A stretch of DNA of 49,393 bases from a virus: positions 1 through 49,393 of the IMG/VR virus record IMGVR_UViG_3300027708_000107; one strand, given 5' to 3'. Made by a program: the position numbers and the translations under genes. Positions 38,986-47,163 of the stretch are shown here, piece after piece (position 1 is the stretch's first letter; every line of letters begins with the position of its first letter). The notes under the pieces are model-generated. The model had not been told where the DNA came from and searched no databases. It saw only the letters and a program-made list of their open reading frames with translations.

Positions 38986-39607
38986 GTTTCTTTAAACTAT
39001 CAAACACCATGGGCAGATCGAATTCAAAGTCATTTTTAACCGATTTTGGATCTACTTTTGTAGCTTTAATTATTATAGAAGGATCAAACACTATTAACCA
39101 TTCTTCAGAATAAAACCTGTTGAAATCAGCAGTAATTCCATGATCAGATAACCATTTAGCAACAATTGGACCACCATCTCCAGATAAAGCTTCATTATTC
39201 ACTAACAGATTAATAACCGTATCTGCTCTATCATGGCCCTTTTTAAACCTATTTTTTAAATCTTGGGTAAGTTGTTGGCGGTTCTTGATTCTTATCGAAG
39301 ATATAAGATTCATTACATCATTTAATTCAACTTTAACTTCATTTGGAAGTGTTATTTTATTTGCATCAATTTCTATTAATTGTACAATTTTATTACCGCC
39401 CGCATAGTCCTTAGCTCGATTATAACTTGTACTCATATAGATTCCAGGTCCGCATTCCCATCTTCCTTTTTTAGTAGGCATCACTATGGGTTTATTAAAT
39501 TTCCATGCTGTTCCTCCATGATAAAATTTTACAATTCTAGAATTGGATTCGATTAATTGAATATTTTGTAGAGTATCTCGGACAATTTCTATTAAGTTTT
39601 TATTCAT
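38981..39607 (-). CDS. ADP-ribosyltransferase-like protein, probably head-packaged
   Basis: A 208-residue protein. The leader MNKNLIEIVRDTLQNIQLIE precedes S (LIE/S). Then VKFYHGGTAWKFNKP, CGPGIYMSTSYNRAKDYAGG and VQLIEIDANKITLP follow, the H...Y order of ART-fold enzymes (YHG, GPGIYxS-x-x-x-x-A-x-x-YA). The catalytic acidic residue is not certain. It differs from the paralogue-like gene at 14100 outside the fold. T4 Alt-type injected ART is the model. Confidence 0.6.
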   Translation of the reverse strand: MNKNLIEIVRDTLQNIQLIESNSRIVKFYHGGTAWKFNKPIVMPTKKGRWECGPGIYMSTSYNRAKDYAGGNKIVQLIEIDANKITLPNEVKVELNDVMNLISSIRIKNRQQLTQDLKNRFKKGHDRADTVINLLVNNEALSGDGGPIVAKWLSDHGITADFNRFYSEEWLIVFDPSIIIKATKVDPKSVKNDFEFDLPMVFDSLKKL

Positions 39608-39618
39608 TCTTGATATTA

Positions 39619-39626
39619 TATTTATA
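39619..39626 (-). promoter_or_regulatory. T4-type late promoter, 11 nt from ATG
   Basis: TATAAATA on the minus strand before ATG 39607. Confidence 0.65.
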
Positions 39627-39678
39627 ATTTCTTTATTCGAACCCTATTATAAATTTCCTATGATATTATGTTATCATA

Positions 39679-39686
39679 TATAAATA
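39679..39686 (+). promoter_or_regulatory. T4-type late promoter, 7 nt from ATG
   Basis: TATAAATA on the plus strand, 7 nt before ATG 39694; it forms a divergent pair with the minus box at 39619. Confidence 0.75.
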
Positions 39687-39693
39687 ATACCAT

Positions 39694-41547
39694 ATGATAT
39701 CATTTCGCCAATTTATTTCCGAAGATGTAGCTTCTCAAGAACGTCAAGCTCTTAACATTCTTAATAGAAACCATATTAAAGATCCTGAAGACGTTTTTAA
39801 TGATCTTAAAGCTATTACCGAACCATATCAGGCCGGTGATAATATAACAAGACCTGCAAGAAATCAAGCTCATCTTCCTAAACTTGCTGAATTTCTTTCG
39901 AAAGGAAAAATTAAGATTAACACTTTAAAGGCCTATTATGATAGGTATATTAAGAATCCAAAATTAAATAAGACGGCAATAGTTAACTTTAAAGACTTTA
40001 GAGAGTTTGAACAATTTGTTGATGAAAATGAGGTAGTTAAGATGTCAGATCATGATTCTAGAAATAATAAAATTTCCGAAAAGAATGCTATCTATCATGA
40101 TAGCGAAATAGATGTTTATCTTGGAGACACCAAGCAAGCCTGTATGCTTTATGGGCAAGGATCTAAGTTTAATTTATGTATTTCCAGAAATGATTCTAGT
40201 AATCTATTTCATGATTATAGATGGAAACATGAACTTACTACTTACTTTGTATACTTTAAAGAAGCCGGGGTTAATAATCCTAATTTTATTATCGTAGATG
40301 CTTCTAAAAAATCTCCTAAAACGTTTAGCTATAATATAATCAAACCTAATTCTGATAAAAATATATCAAAGGAAAATCTTATTACGAAATTCCCGCAATT
40401 AAAAACCGCAATGGAAAAGGGTATCTTTAAACATAAGAAAATTGAAGGAGATGAAAAGAAATATTATATAAAATATCATGGTAAATCTATTACAGATTTT
40501 TCAACTCTAGATGATAGAATTAACTTTATTGAAATGGGGGAAGAAATTGAAGGTAATCAATGGTCTAAATTAGGAGATATGGTTCCTAAACTGTTACCTT
40601 ATTATATTGAAATCGGACATGATATTCCAAAGGAAGTACTTGATAAGAATACATCTTTTAAAAAACGATATGAACAAAAGTTACAACAAAGAGTTCAAAT
40701 GAATCTTGATGATAATACTGATCTTGATGATTATACAAAAGATGAACTAGAATATGCTTTAAGAAATAATGATAGGGTAAAAGATAAGATAAAGCAGATA
40801 AGCAAACTAGAAGAACTTAAAATAAGAAACGAACTAGTTAATGGGATATATAAAGGAGATATAAGAATTAAATCTAAATATATATTACCAAATCTATCTG
40901 ATATTGTAGTTAGTGGAGATTTTTATTGTCCTTATAATAAACTTACATCTTTAGAAGGAGCTCCTAAAGAAGTTGGTGGAGATTTTAATTGTTCTAGTAA
41001 TAAACTTACATCTTTAGAAGGAGCTCCTAAAGAAGTTGGTGGAGATTTTTATTGTGATAATAATAACCTTACATCTTTAGAAGGAGCTCCTAAAGAAGTT
41101 GGTGGAGATTTTTATTGTTCTAGTAATAAACTTACATCTTTAGAAGGGGGTCCAAAAGAAGTTGGTGGATATTTTAATTGTGATAATAATAACCTTACAT
41201 CTTTAGAAGGGGGTCCAAAAGAAGTTGGTGGATATTTTAATTGTTCTGATAATAAACTTACTTCTTTAGAAGGATCTCCGCAAAAAGTTGGTGGATATTT
41301 TAATTGTTCTGATAATAAACTTACTTCTTTAGAAGGATCTCCGCAAAAAGTTGGTGGATATTTTAATTGTTCTGATAATAAACTTACATCTTTAGAAGGA
41401 GCTCCTAAAGAAGTTGGTGGAGATTTTAATTGTTCTGATAATAAACTTACATCTTTAGAAGGAGCTCCTAAAGAAGTTGGTAGAGATTTTTATTGTTCTA
41501 ATAATCTAGTCAAATTAGACTATAAAGCATGGTTGACAAAACAATAA
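39694..41547 (+). CDS. leader-bearing protein with leucine-rich-like repeats
   Basis: A 617-residue protein. The leader MISFRQFISE/D closely matches the T4 capsid-targeting sequence. Residues 20-400 form a helical and mixed region with an ACMLYGQGSKFNLCISRND segment seen in other jumbo-phage proteins. From residue 409 there are nine 21-residue repeats of the type [DY]F[YN]C-x-x-N-x-LTSLEG-x-P-x-x-VGG, plus a final half-repeat. Such repeats build a solenoid for protein binding. Possibly an injected effector or virion protein. Confidence 0.7.
   Translation: MISFRQFISEDVASQERQALNILNRNHIKDPEDVFNDLKAITEPYQAGDNITRPARNQAHLPKLAEFLSKGKIKINTLKAYYDRYIKNPKLNKTAIVNFKDFREFEQFVDENEVVKMSDHDSRNNKISEKNAIYHDSEIDVYLGDTKQACMLYGQGSKFNLCISRNDSSNLFHDYRWKHELTTYFVYFKEAGVNNPNFIIVDASKKSPKTFSYNIIKPNSDKNISKENLITKFPQLKTAMEKGIFKHKKIEGDEKKYYIKYHGKSITDFSTLDDRINFIEMGEEIEGNQWSKLGDMVPKLLPYYIEIGHDIPKEVLDKNTSFKKRYEQKLQQRVQMNLDDNTDLDDYTKDELEYALRNNDRVKDKIKQISKLEELKIRNELVNGIYKGDIRIKSKYILPNLSDIVVSGDFYCPYNKLTSLEGAPKEVGGDFNCSSNKLTSLEGAPKEVGGDFYCDNNNLTSLEGAPKEVGGDFYCSSNKLTSLEGGPKEVGGYFNCDNNNLTSLEGGPKEVGGYFNCSDNKLTSLEGSPQKVGGYFNCSDNKLTSLEGSPQKVGGYFNCSDNKLTSLEGAPKEVGGDFNCSDNKLTSLEGAPKEVGRDFYCSNNLVKLDYKAWLTKQ
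40918..41484 (+). repeat. nine tandem 63-bp repeats
   Basis: Nine direct in-frame copies of 63 bp, each coding 21 residues. Copies differ by a few silent and a few coding changes and fall into sub-types: GAPKEVGG, GGPKEVGG and GSPQKVGG endings; copies 6 and 7 are nearly identical. The pattern indicates recent expansion and shuffling. Confidence 0.9.
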
Positions 41548-41554
41548 TCTTATT

Positions 41555-42004
41555 ATGAATAATAATCTTCTTCCACTTACAGGGTTCAAACTATCCGTTG
41601 GCACAGACCAATTTAAACATCTCCGACACTTTGCTGTATCGGCTAATATGCCCGGTTGTAATATTGGAGAAGTATCTACGACATACCGAAATTTATCCGG
41701 GTATGTTCCATCTGATCATATATCGTATGATTCTTTGAATATTCGGTTTGCCGTCGATGAAAGTATGGTTGTATATGATGAAGTATTCCAATGGTTATCA
41801 TCATGTACATCCTCTAATGTAATACCTGTACATGATATTGTCTTAAACTTTTTAACAAGTAAATTTAATATATCCCGAAGTGTAAGCTTTAGTAATGTAT
41901 TTCCATCAAGTATTTCGGGTATTAATTTTGATGTACAAAATACCGAAGTTGAGTATGCTTATATCGATGTTATATTTAGATATGACAATTTTGTGTTTGT
42001 ATAA
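41555..42004 (+). CDS. tail-tube-fold protein (gp19/gp54-like)
   Basis: A 149-residue protein. PLTGFKLSVGTDQFKHLRHF, SANMPGCNIGEVSTTYRN and HISYDSLNIRFAVDESMVVY with DEVFQWL follow the order of T4 gp19/gp54-type tail tube and tube-initiator proteins. It lies 7 bp after the repeat gene and ends before a strong terminator. Exact role (tube, initiator or baseplate) is not settled. Confidence 0.65.
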   Translation: MNNNLLPLTGFKLSVGTDQFKHLRHFAVSANMPGCNIGEVSTTYRNLSGYVPSDHISYDSLNIRFAVDESMVVYDEVFQWLSSCTSSNVIPVHDIVLNFLTSKFNISRSVSFSNVFPSSISGINFDVQNTEVEYAYIDVIFRYDNFVFV

Positions 42005-42024
42005 CAAATTATCTGACATAATCG

Positions 42025-42065
42025 AAAACCCCCCTCATTACTTTTTATGGTAATGAGGGGGTTTT
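42025..42065. terminator. bidirectional intrinsic terminator
   Basis: AAAACCCCC with TCATTA pairs with TAATGAGGGGGTTTT (one extra C), loop about 10 nt, flanked by A and T runs. It separates the convergent genes ending at 42004 and 42125. Confidence 0.9.
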
Positions 42066-42085
42066 ATTTTTATTGTAATTATATA

Positions 42086-42124
42086 TTATTCAGATTCTAA
42101 ATAGCGATAAGGATCAACAAATAT
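42086..42124 (-). other. in-frame continuation after the stop of 42125
   Basis: After the TAA of the minus-strand gene, the same frame continues 12 codons (IFVDPYRYLESE) to a second TAA. The text looks like a natural protein C-terminus. It may be a lost end of the gene or rare read-through. Confidence 0.3.
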
Positions 42125-43111
42125 TTATACCTTCTTTTTTCCTTTGGGAAACACTTTATCATATACTTCCGTGATAGATATAATATTTCCACGTCCACCT
42201 CTAGGGCTTATGTTTAATCTAGTATTTGGAATACCATAATCAGATCTATCTCCACCTTTATGAGTAGCCATTAATACAGGTTGATATTCATATATGGCTA
42301 AATCACCATTATAATATATGTGATTCGCCTTAATTTCATATATGCCATTAGAATTAATAAGAACAATATCTCCTTGTATGATTAAAGATACATTATTCCT
42401 TCCCATACTTTTGCCATAATCCTTACCATACATTGCCAATAATTGTAATTTTTTATTAACTATATTTTCATATACAGTTGTATTAGGAGGCAATCCATTA
42501 GGATATAATAGCTTTATGTTTTCAATAAAAGTTTTAGTTTCTAATTGTTTTGCTATTATTTCCTCTTCTCTTAAAGAAATACCACCCCATTGATGAAAAT
42601 CATTAGCTTTAGAACCTGACTTATGCGATATCCATACTATTTCTTTTCCATCAATATCAATTAAATGAAAATCAGATTTTGCATTGGGAGGATTTGATCT
42701 TGGAGTTGATTTTACGGCAGATACTTCATATATCTTACCTTTAATTTTAATTTTAATACTCGAATATCCTTCAGTCTCTTTTGCTTTATCAATTTGTTTA
42801 TTCAATGATTCTATTACTTTATCTTCATTAGAAACTCTATAATATATATCTTTTCCTATGAACTCAGTATTCAATAGTATTGATTTAAACATATAAGATG
42901 ACTTACAATCCGTGGATAATAGAATTAAATCATCTATAGATTTACTTTGATTTTCTATTGCCTCTATAATAGTAGGAAGAATTTCAAATACAACTTTTTT
43001 TCTATCACTTAATTCAAACGGTTCTTTAGCTTTATATTTTCTAAGAAATACAGTCGAAGTCCATGTATATTGTTTTCTCGTTATGTCCGAAAAAGTTTCT
43101 AAAATAGCCAT
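42125..43111 (-). CDS. putative nuclease-like protein
   Basis: A 328-residue protein. NPPNAKSDFHLIDIDGKEIV and VWISHKSGSKANDFHQWGGI form a unit like the D-x-n-(x)-x-K core of PD-(D/E)XK nucleases (D in KSDF, K in SHK), found in other large phages as 'SHK...QWGG' proteins. The remaining segments are mixed, and no further motif is clear. It lies in the replication block. Confidence 0.4.
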   Translation of the reverse strand: MAILETFSDITRKQYTWTSTVFLRKYKAKEPFELSDRKKVVFEILPTIIEAIENQSKSIDDLILLSTDCKSSYMFKSILLNTEFIGKDIYYRVSNEDKVIESLNKQIDKAKETEGYSSIKIKIKGKIYEVSAVKSTPRSNPPNAKSDFHLIDIDGKEIVWISHKSGSKANDFHQWGGISLREEEIIAKQLETKTFIENIKLLYPNGLPPNTTVYENIVNKKLQLLAMYGKDYGKSMGRNNVSLIIQGDIVLINSNGIYEIKANHIYYNGDLAIYEYQPVLMATHKGGDRSDYGIPNTRLNISPRGGRGNIISITEVYDKVFPKGKKKV

Positions 43112-43112
43112 A

Positions 43113-43595
43113 TTATTTTAGATTGTAGATATTTCCTATATATGCATCAAACTCTATATGATGCTTTCTAAAAGAAAGCGTTAACTTCTTTTCTAAATGT
43201 TCAGCTTCATATTCCCATGGATATTCAGATGTATAAACTATATCTTTTTCAAATCTTTCTTTTTTCCATTTAGTATGTTTTGAAAAAAATACAAGTTCTC
43301 TTTTATCAAATTGTTTTACATGAACCATTTCATGAGCAAGAGTTCTAATAGTTTCATACGGAGACATATCAGCATTCAACTGAATTATATATTTAGAAGG
43401 ATTGATTTTATTACTATAGTTATAACATTCACCATAAGCTTTTTCCTTCTTAACTAGATTATTCACAATCTTAACTATAATATCAATATTGTGTTTGTTT
43501 GGTAACAACTGATTCAAAAAATAAACAGATGCCCTAGATAAACACTTCTTGAGAAGTTTATCATTAGAGCATCCGTATATTTTGAGATTAATCAT
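43113..43595 (-). CDS. zinc metallopeptidase-like protein
   Basis: A 160-residue protein with TIRTLAHEMVHVKQF, which contains the HExxH zinc motif, and EYPWEYEAEHLEKKL downstream as the probable third ligand region. This is a small M-type metallopeptidase (SprT or 'gluzincin'-like) seen in phages. Target unknown. Confidence 0.7.
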   Translation of the reverse strand: MINLKIYGCSNDKLLKKCLSRASVYFLNQLLPNKHNIDIIVKIVNNLVKKEKAYGECYNYSNKINPSKYIIQLNADMSPYETIRTLAHEMVHVKQFDKRELVFFSKHTKWKKERFEKDIVYTSEYPWEYEAEHLEKKLTLSFRKHHIEFDAYIGNIYNLK

Positions 43596-43597
43596 TA

Positions 43598-44671
43598 TTA
43601 TGCATACGCCATGATTAGCCGAGTAAGATCATCATCTTTAATAGAAACTCCGGCAGCGACAGCACCACCGGCAATAGCAAGACCTCGGGATAATTTGCGA
43701 AGATTGGCGGATTGTTTAGAGTTGCCTTTACGAAGTAATTCAACTACATGTTTACGTTGAGCTAATGTTAATTGTAGACCATCTTCTAACTCCATATCTC
43801 CTACAATCTTATCCATGAAGTCATAAATCTCTTCTACTGTTGGATCAATGTCAATGATAAATGCTCTTGTACGAAGAGCTTTATCTGGATCTAATTTATC
43901 AAGAGACATATTAGAAATAAATATAATCTTTCCAGTAAATTCAAAATATCTAGGAATCATCCCAGCATCAAGAATTTCATCATCTGTCATTGTATCTGGA
44001 TCAACGACGTTCTTACCCATCTTATTCCATACGAGCTTGCGTTTTTTCTTAGTATCTGTTGCAGCTTTTAGAATATTACGTCCTTCTGTATCCCCAAAGA
44101 CATCATCTGAATCATCGAATAGAATAATTTTATCCTTATATCTGAATAACAGTGAATATAGACCAGCAGCCGAAGCAGAACCTGTATTTTTGAAATACCC
44201 CTTACCATCCTTAAGCCCCATGGAATGTAGGACTTTTTCAGTTGTGTGAGTTTTACCGGTATTGTGATGACAAATACCATTTGCTGTAAAATATAGATGA
44301 TCGGCTGAATCAATTTCAACATCATAATAATCCGAAACAGAATCTGAAATTATTATATTAATAATTTTCACATAAGATCCATCTTGCGTCATCACTTCAT
44401 CCCCAATTACTAAATCTCTTACTTGTAAACTTCCTTTACTTGTAGTTAATAGATGTACATCCGAACATTTAATAATTCGATCATCTTCAAATTTAACCAA
44501 TGTATCTTTACCAGGTTTAATAACAAATGATACAATCTTTGAACTTCCAGAAGGAGTATCGATTTTTATATTTAAGGAAGAAATATCATAAAATTTGAAA
44601 TGTTCTAGATAATCGCCATACAATTTTTCTGTAAGGTCTTTAATATCTTGTATTGTGTTAAGTTTTTTCAT
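43598..44671 (-). CDS. C-terminal half of split AAA+ ATPase with C-intein
   Basis: A 357-residue ORF. Residues 1-137 are the C-terminal part of an intein: block B-like KCSDVHLLTT, then YYDVEIDSADHLYFTANGIC and HHN, the block F/G ending with penultimate His and terminal Asn. From Thr138 the extein begins TGKTHTTEKVLHSM, followed by Walker B KIILFDDSDD, IIFISNM and an arginine-rich sensor region. No homing endonuclease domain is present. The partner is the ORF at 44816-45700. Confidence 0.9.
   Translation of the reverse strand: MKKLNTIQDIKDLTEKLYGDYLEHFKFYDISSLNIKIDTPSGSSKIVSFVIKPGKDTLVKFEDDRIIKCSDVHLLTTSKGSLQVRDLVIGDEVMTQDGSYVKIINIIISDSVSDYYDVEIDSADHLYFTANGICHHNTGKTHTTEKVLHSMGLKDGKGYFKNTGSASAAGLYSLLFRYKDKIILFDDSDDVFGDTEGRNILKAATDTKKKRKLVWNKMGKNVVDPDTMTDDEILDAGMIPRYFEFTGKIIFISNMSLDKLDPDKALRTRAFIIDIDPTVEEIYDFMDKIVGDMELEDGLQLTLAQRKHVVELLRKGNSKQSANLRKLSRGLAIAGGAVAAGVSIKDDDLTRLIMAYA
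44261..44671 (-). other. C-intein (137 residues)
   Basis: From the ORF start to Asn at 44261-44263. It bears all the features after block A of a mini-intein and ends NGICHHN before extein Thr. Confidence 0.9.
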
Positions 44672-44700
44672 TGATTAAATTTGATTTGGTCTCTATGATG

Positions 44701-44832
44701 TTATTTATATATTCCTAACAATCCTTCATTACATCTTCTAATAAAGAATTTTAGTACTTCAACCCATCCGAATATAACAATAAAAGAAACAAATAATATA
44801 AAGATATTTAATACTTTATTCCATAGTAGCAT
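44701..44832 (-). CDS. 43-residue single-helix membrane micro-protein (candidate)
   Basis: ATG at 44830-44832 lies inside the N-intein coding region in another frame. The product starts MLLWNKVLNIFILFVSFIVI and ends RRCNEGLLGIYK. One hydrophobic helix precedes a basic end. It fills the gap between the two intein halves and its stop coincides with a TATAAATA box. Translation is unproven. Confidence 0.4.
   Translation of the reverse strand: MLLWNKVLNIFILFVSFIVIFGWVEVLKFFIRRCNEGLLGIYK
44702..44709 (-). promoter_or_regulatory. T4-type late box 30 nt before the C-half
   Basis: TATAAATA on the minus strand between the two intein-bearing ORFs; would give the C-half its own late transcript. Confidence 0.6.
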
Positions 44833-45700
44833 TAATTTCCGTATCTGCTGATAAACAACCCCCAACACCAGATACAAATATTGCGTTAGACGCCCCTGAT
44901 ATTGTTAATTTAAGGAGATGTTCTAAGTCTGCCAACTGTTGTTCAAACGTAAGTTTATCAATCTTAGTTTCAAGAGTATCAATATCTTGAATATCTTCAT
45001 AAGTTTCTTTTGAAGAACCTTTAGTAATCTTACCTGTAACGATACCAATAGAATCTGTAATATCATCAAGATCCTTCATAATATTTTGAAGTTGTTTTGG
45101 TGTGCCTGTCCATTCATAATCAACACCATTCTTAACGATTTCCTTTGAATATGTTGTAAGAAGATAATCAAAAATCTTAATTCCAGGTGATGCATATTTA
45201 GCTCTTACATCCCCTTTGCTTGCGCCTGGACCAGAAATCATATCGAGTATACCAGAAAGAATATCTTTTGGTGTATCTCCTCTAGCTTCATTCAGAGGAA
45301 TTCCATCAGGCATTGTATTAATTTCTCCAGTATAACCGTTAGCTGATATAATATCTGCAATAACAGGAAGTGTCTTTATAAGCGATACTTCTTTATCAAA
45401 CTCTATATGATATGGTCTGGCACTTTCTCCATTCCAGAAATCAACAGATTCTAAACCACTTAATCCGATAGAATTGGATAACGACCAATTGAATCGGATA
45501 GATTTACTATCTTTAGTACTATAAAACCGAATACCTCGACCCTTACCAGACTCGTTTTGATATACTTCGACCCCGGCAGATTTAAAGAATAATAATCCGG
45601 TTTTCTTTTGAAGATATTTTGTAATGATCAGACCAGCCTTCTCAGCTGAACTTGAAGTCATTGCTTCGACAATACATGGTTTGAAACTTAAATTGCTCAT
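44816..45700 (-). CDS. N-terminal half of split AAA+ ATPase with 13-residue N-intein
   Basis: A 294-residue ORF. Residues 1-281 are the extein, a mixed N-terminal domain ending SNAIFVSGVGG. Then CLSADTEINATME is intein block A (Cys1, then DTEI), and the ORF stops. Joined to TGKTHTT from the next ORF the product reads GVGGTGKT, a perfect Walker A motif. The full ATPase would have 501 residues. A late box lies 8 nt before the ATG. It sits next to the gp41-like helicase gene. Confidence 0.9.
   Translation of the reverse strand: MSNLSFKPCIVEAMTSSSAEKAGLIITKYLQKKTGLLFFKSAGVEVYQNESGKGRGIRFYSTKDSKSIRFNWSLSNSIGLSGLESVDFWNGESARPYHIEFDKEVSLIKTLPVIADIISANGYTGEINTMPDGIPLNEARGDTPKDILSGILDMISGPGASKGDVRAKYASPGIKIFDYLLTTYSKEIVKNGVDYEWTGTPKQLQNIMKDLDDITDSIGIVTGKITKGSSKETYEDIQDIDTLETKIDKLTFEQQLADLEHLLKLTISGASNAIFVSGVGGCLSADTEINATME
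44819..44857 (-). other. N-intein (13 residues)
   Basis: CLSADTEINATME: Cys1 and the DTEI of block A, then the stop codon. It is one of the shortest natural N-inteins that I know of. Confidence 0.85.
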
Positions 45701-45708
45701 ATATGTTA

Positions 45709-45716
45709 TATTTATA
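45709..45716 (-). promoter_or_regulatory. T4-type late promoter, 8 nt from ATG
   Basis: TATAAATA on the minus strand before ATG 45700. Confidence 0.7.
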
Positions 45717-45728
45717 TATTGAGAAGAA

Positions 45729-47126
45729 TTACATCTTAAAATCCTTGAAATTACCTTTAGGTTTGGAACCTAGTATAAATGGGGTTTGCTTTACATCTGG
45801 TAATGCTGGTGCAGAATCATTCATGATATTAGCTGTAGGATCGGCAATATCATAAAGCCGCATTTTGCATCGTTCTATACCAACAGTGAATCTTCGGTTT
45901 TCAGCTAAACTATCATAACGATTCTTCAACTGCTTAAACATTATTTGATTCATTTTTTCTAATTGTTCTGTAGAAATAATAGATAAAAACAAATCTACAG
46001 TAAAAACAAGTCCGATTGATTCACTAACATCTGTTAATTCTGTATCCGATGCTAATTGAGATCCCCGGTTTGACTGAGTTGCGCTCCAAATTGGAACATT
46101 AAATTCTACAGCAAGACCGCGAATTTCTTCTGCAATAGATTTAATTAAACCATAAGTACCGACGCTTCCAGATACACCTCCTTTAATTCTTGAAGATGCG
46201 CAAATATTCAAATAATCAATAAATATGAGTTCCGGTATAAAGTTTTTCTTTAGTCTTAATTCTTGAAGTAATGCTCTGAAATGTCCAACATGAGCCGCAG
46301 CTGTTGGATATTCCTTAATAATCAATTTACCATGAGTTTTAGATTTTATTCCTGCGACTTTTTTTGTAAATGAATCTTTAGATAGATTAAATATCTGTTT
46401 AATATCAACATCGAATAAATTAGCATCTATACGTTCTGCTATTTTTTCTTCACTCATTTCCATTGTAATATATAATACATTTTTACCTGCAGCTAATGCA
46501 GCGGAAGCAAAATGACACATTACAAGACTTTTCCCAACTCCGGTTCCCGCCATGAGTACGGAAAGAGTTTTCTTAGAAATTCCTCCATTCGTGATTTTAT
46601 TAAGTATTTCAATATCAAACTTGATTTTCTCTTCATGTCGATGATAGAAATCATAACGAGCTTCTCCATCCTCCAAAAAATCATGTCCAACATTCGTATC
46701 AAATGAAACTGATAGAGCATTTGATAAAATCTCTGGTATAGATCCAGTCGCAAGAGTTTTATCAGAGCCATCAATAATTTCTACAGATTTCATGATGGCT
46801 AGATTTATGGCTCTATCTTTACACCATTTTTCCGTTTCTGTAAGAAGCCAATCCATATCAACCTGAGTCTCTTCTGATAATAATTTGATGGTATGAAGGA
46901 TTTCATTTCTATCTTGCCGATTAATATGATTTGAAGATCTATAATCAATATCTAGTGTAGACGAATTCGGAAGCTTGTTATACTTCGAGATAAAATTAAG
47001 AATCAATTCATATATTACTCGATATTGATTAGAAAAATAATCAAGTTTTAAATGAGGAATTGCCTTTCGTACAAATGGTTCATTATGGCATAGATTATTA
47101 AGTATAATTAGTTCTAGATTTTCCAT
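45729..47126 (-). CDS. replicative DNA helicase (T4 gp41 / DnaB family)
   Basis: A 465-residue protein. VLMAGTGVGKSLVMCHFAS near residue 193 is Walker A, LIFIDYLNICA is Walker B, and IWSATQSNRGSQ with the late ERCKMRLYDIADPTANIMN follow the DnaB order. The N-terminal 150 residues form the helical domain. It unwinds the fork as a hexamer. The length equals T4 gp41's typical size. Confidence 0.92.
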   Translation of the reverse strand: MENLELIILNNLCHNEPFVRKAIPHLKLDYFSNQYRVIYELILNFISKYNKLPNSSTLDIDYRSSNHINRQDRNEILHTIKLLSEETQVDMDWLLTETEKWCKDRAINLAIMKSVEIIDGSDKTLATGSIPEILSNALSVSFDTNVGHDFLEDGEARYDFYHRHEEKIKFDIEILNKITNGGISKKTLSVLMAGTGVGKSLVMCHFASAALAAGKNVLYITMEMSEEKIAERIDANLFDVDIKQIFNLSKDSFTKKVAGIKSKTHGKLIIKEYPTAAAHVGHFRALLQELRLKKNFIPELIFIDYLNICASSRIKGGVSGSVGTYGLIKSIAEEIRGLAVEFNVPIWSATQSNRGSQLASDTELTDVSESIGLVFTVDLFLSIISTEQLEKMNQIMFKQLKNRYDSLAENRRFTVGIERCKMRLYDIADPTANIMNDSAPALPDVKQTPFILGSKPKGNFKDFKM

Positions 47127-47163
47127 TATTGATTATATATTATTTTGTGAGACCTGTAAATGC

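Noticed and set aside
40918-41484. Regular repeats, possible CRISPR array
   Set aside because: The repeats are in frame, contiguous without unique spacers, and encode a leucine-rich-like solenoid.
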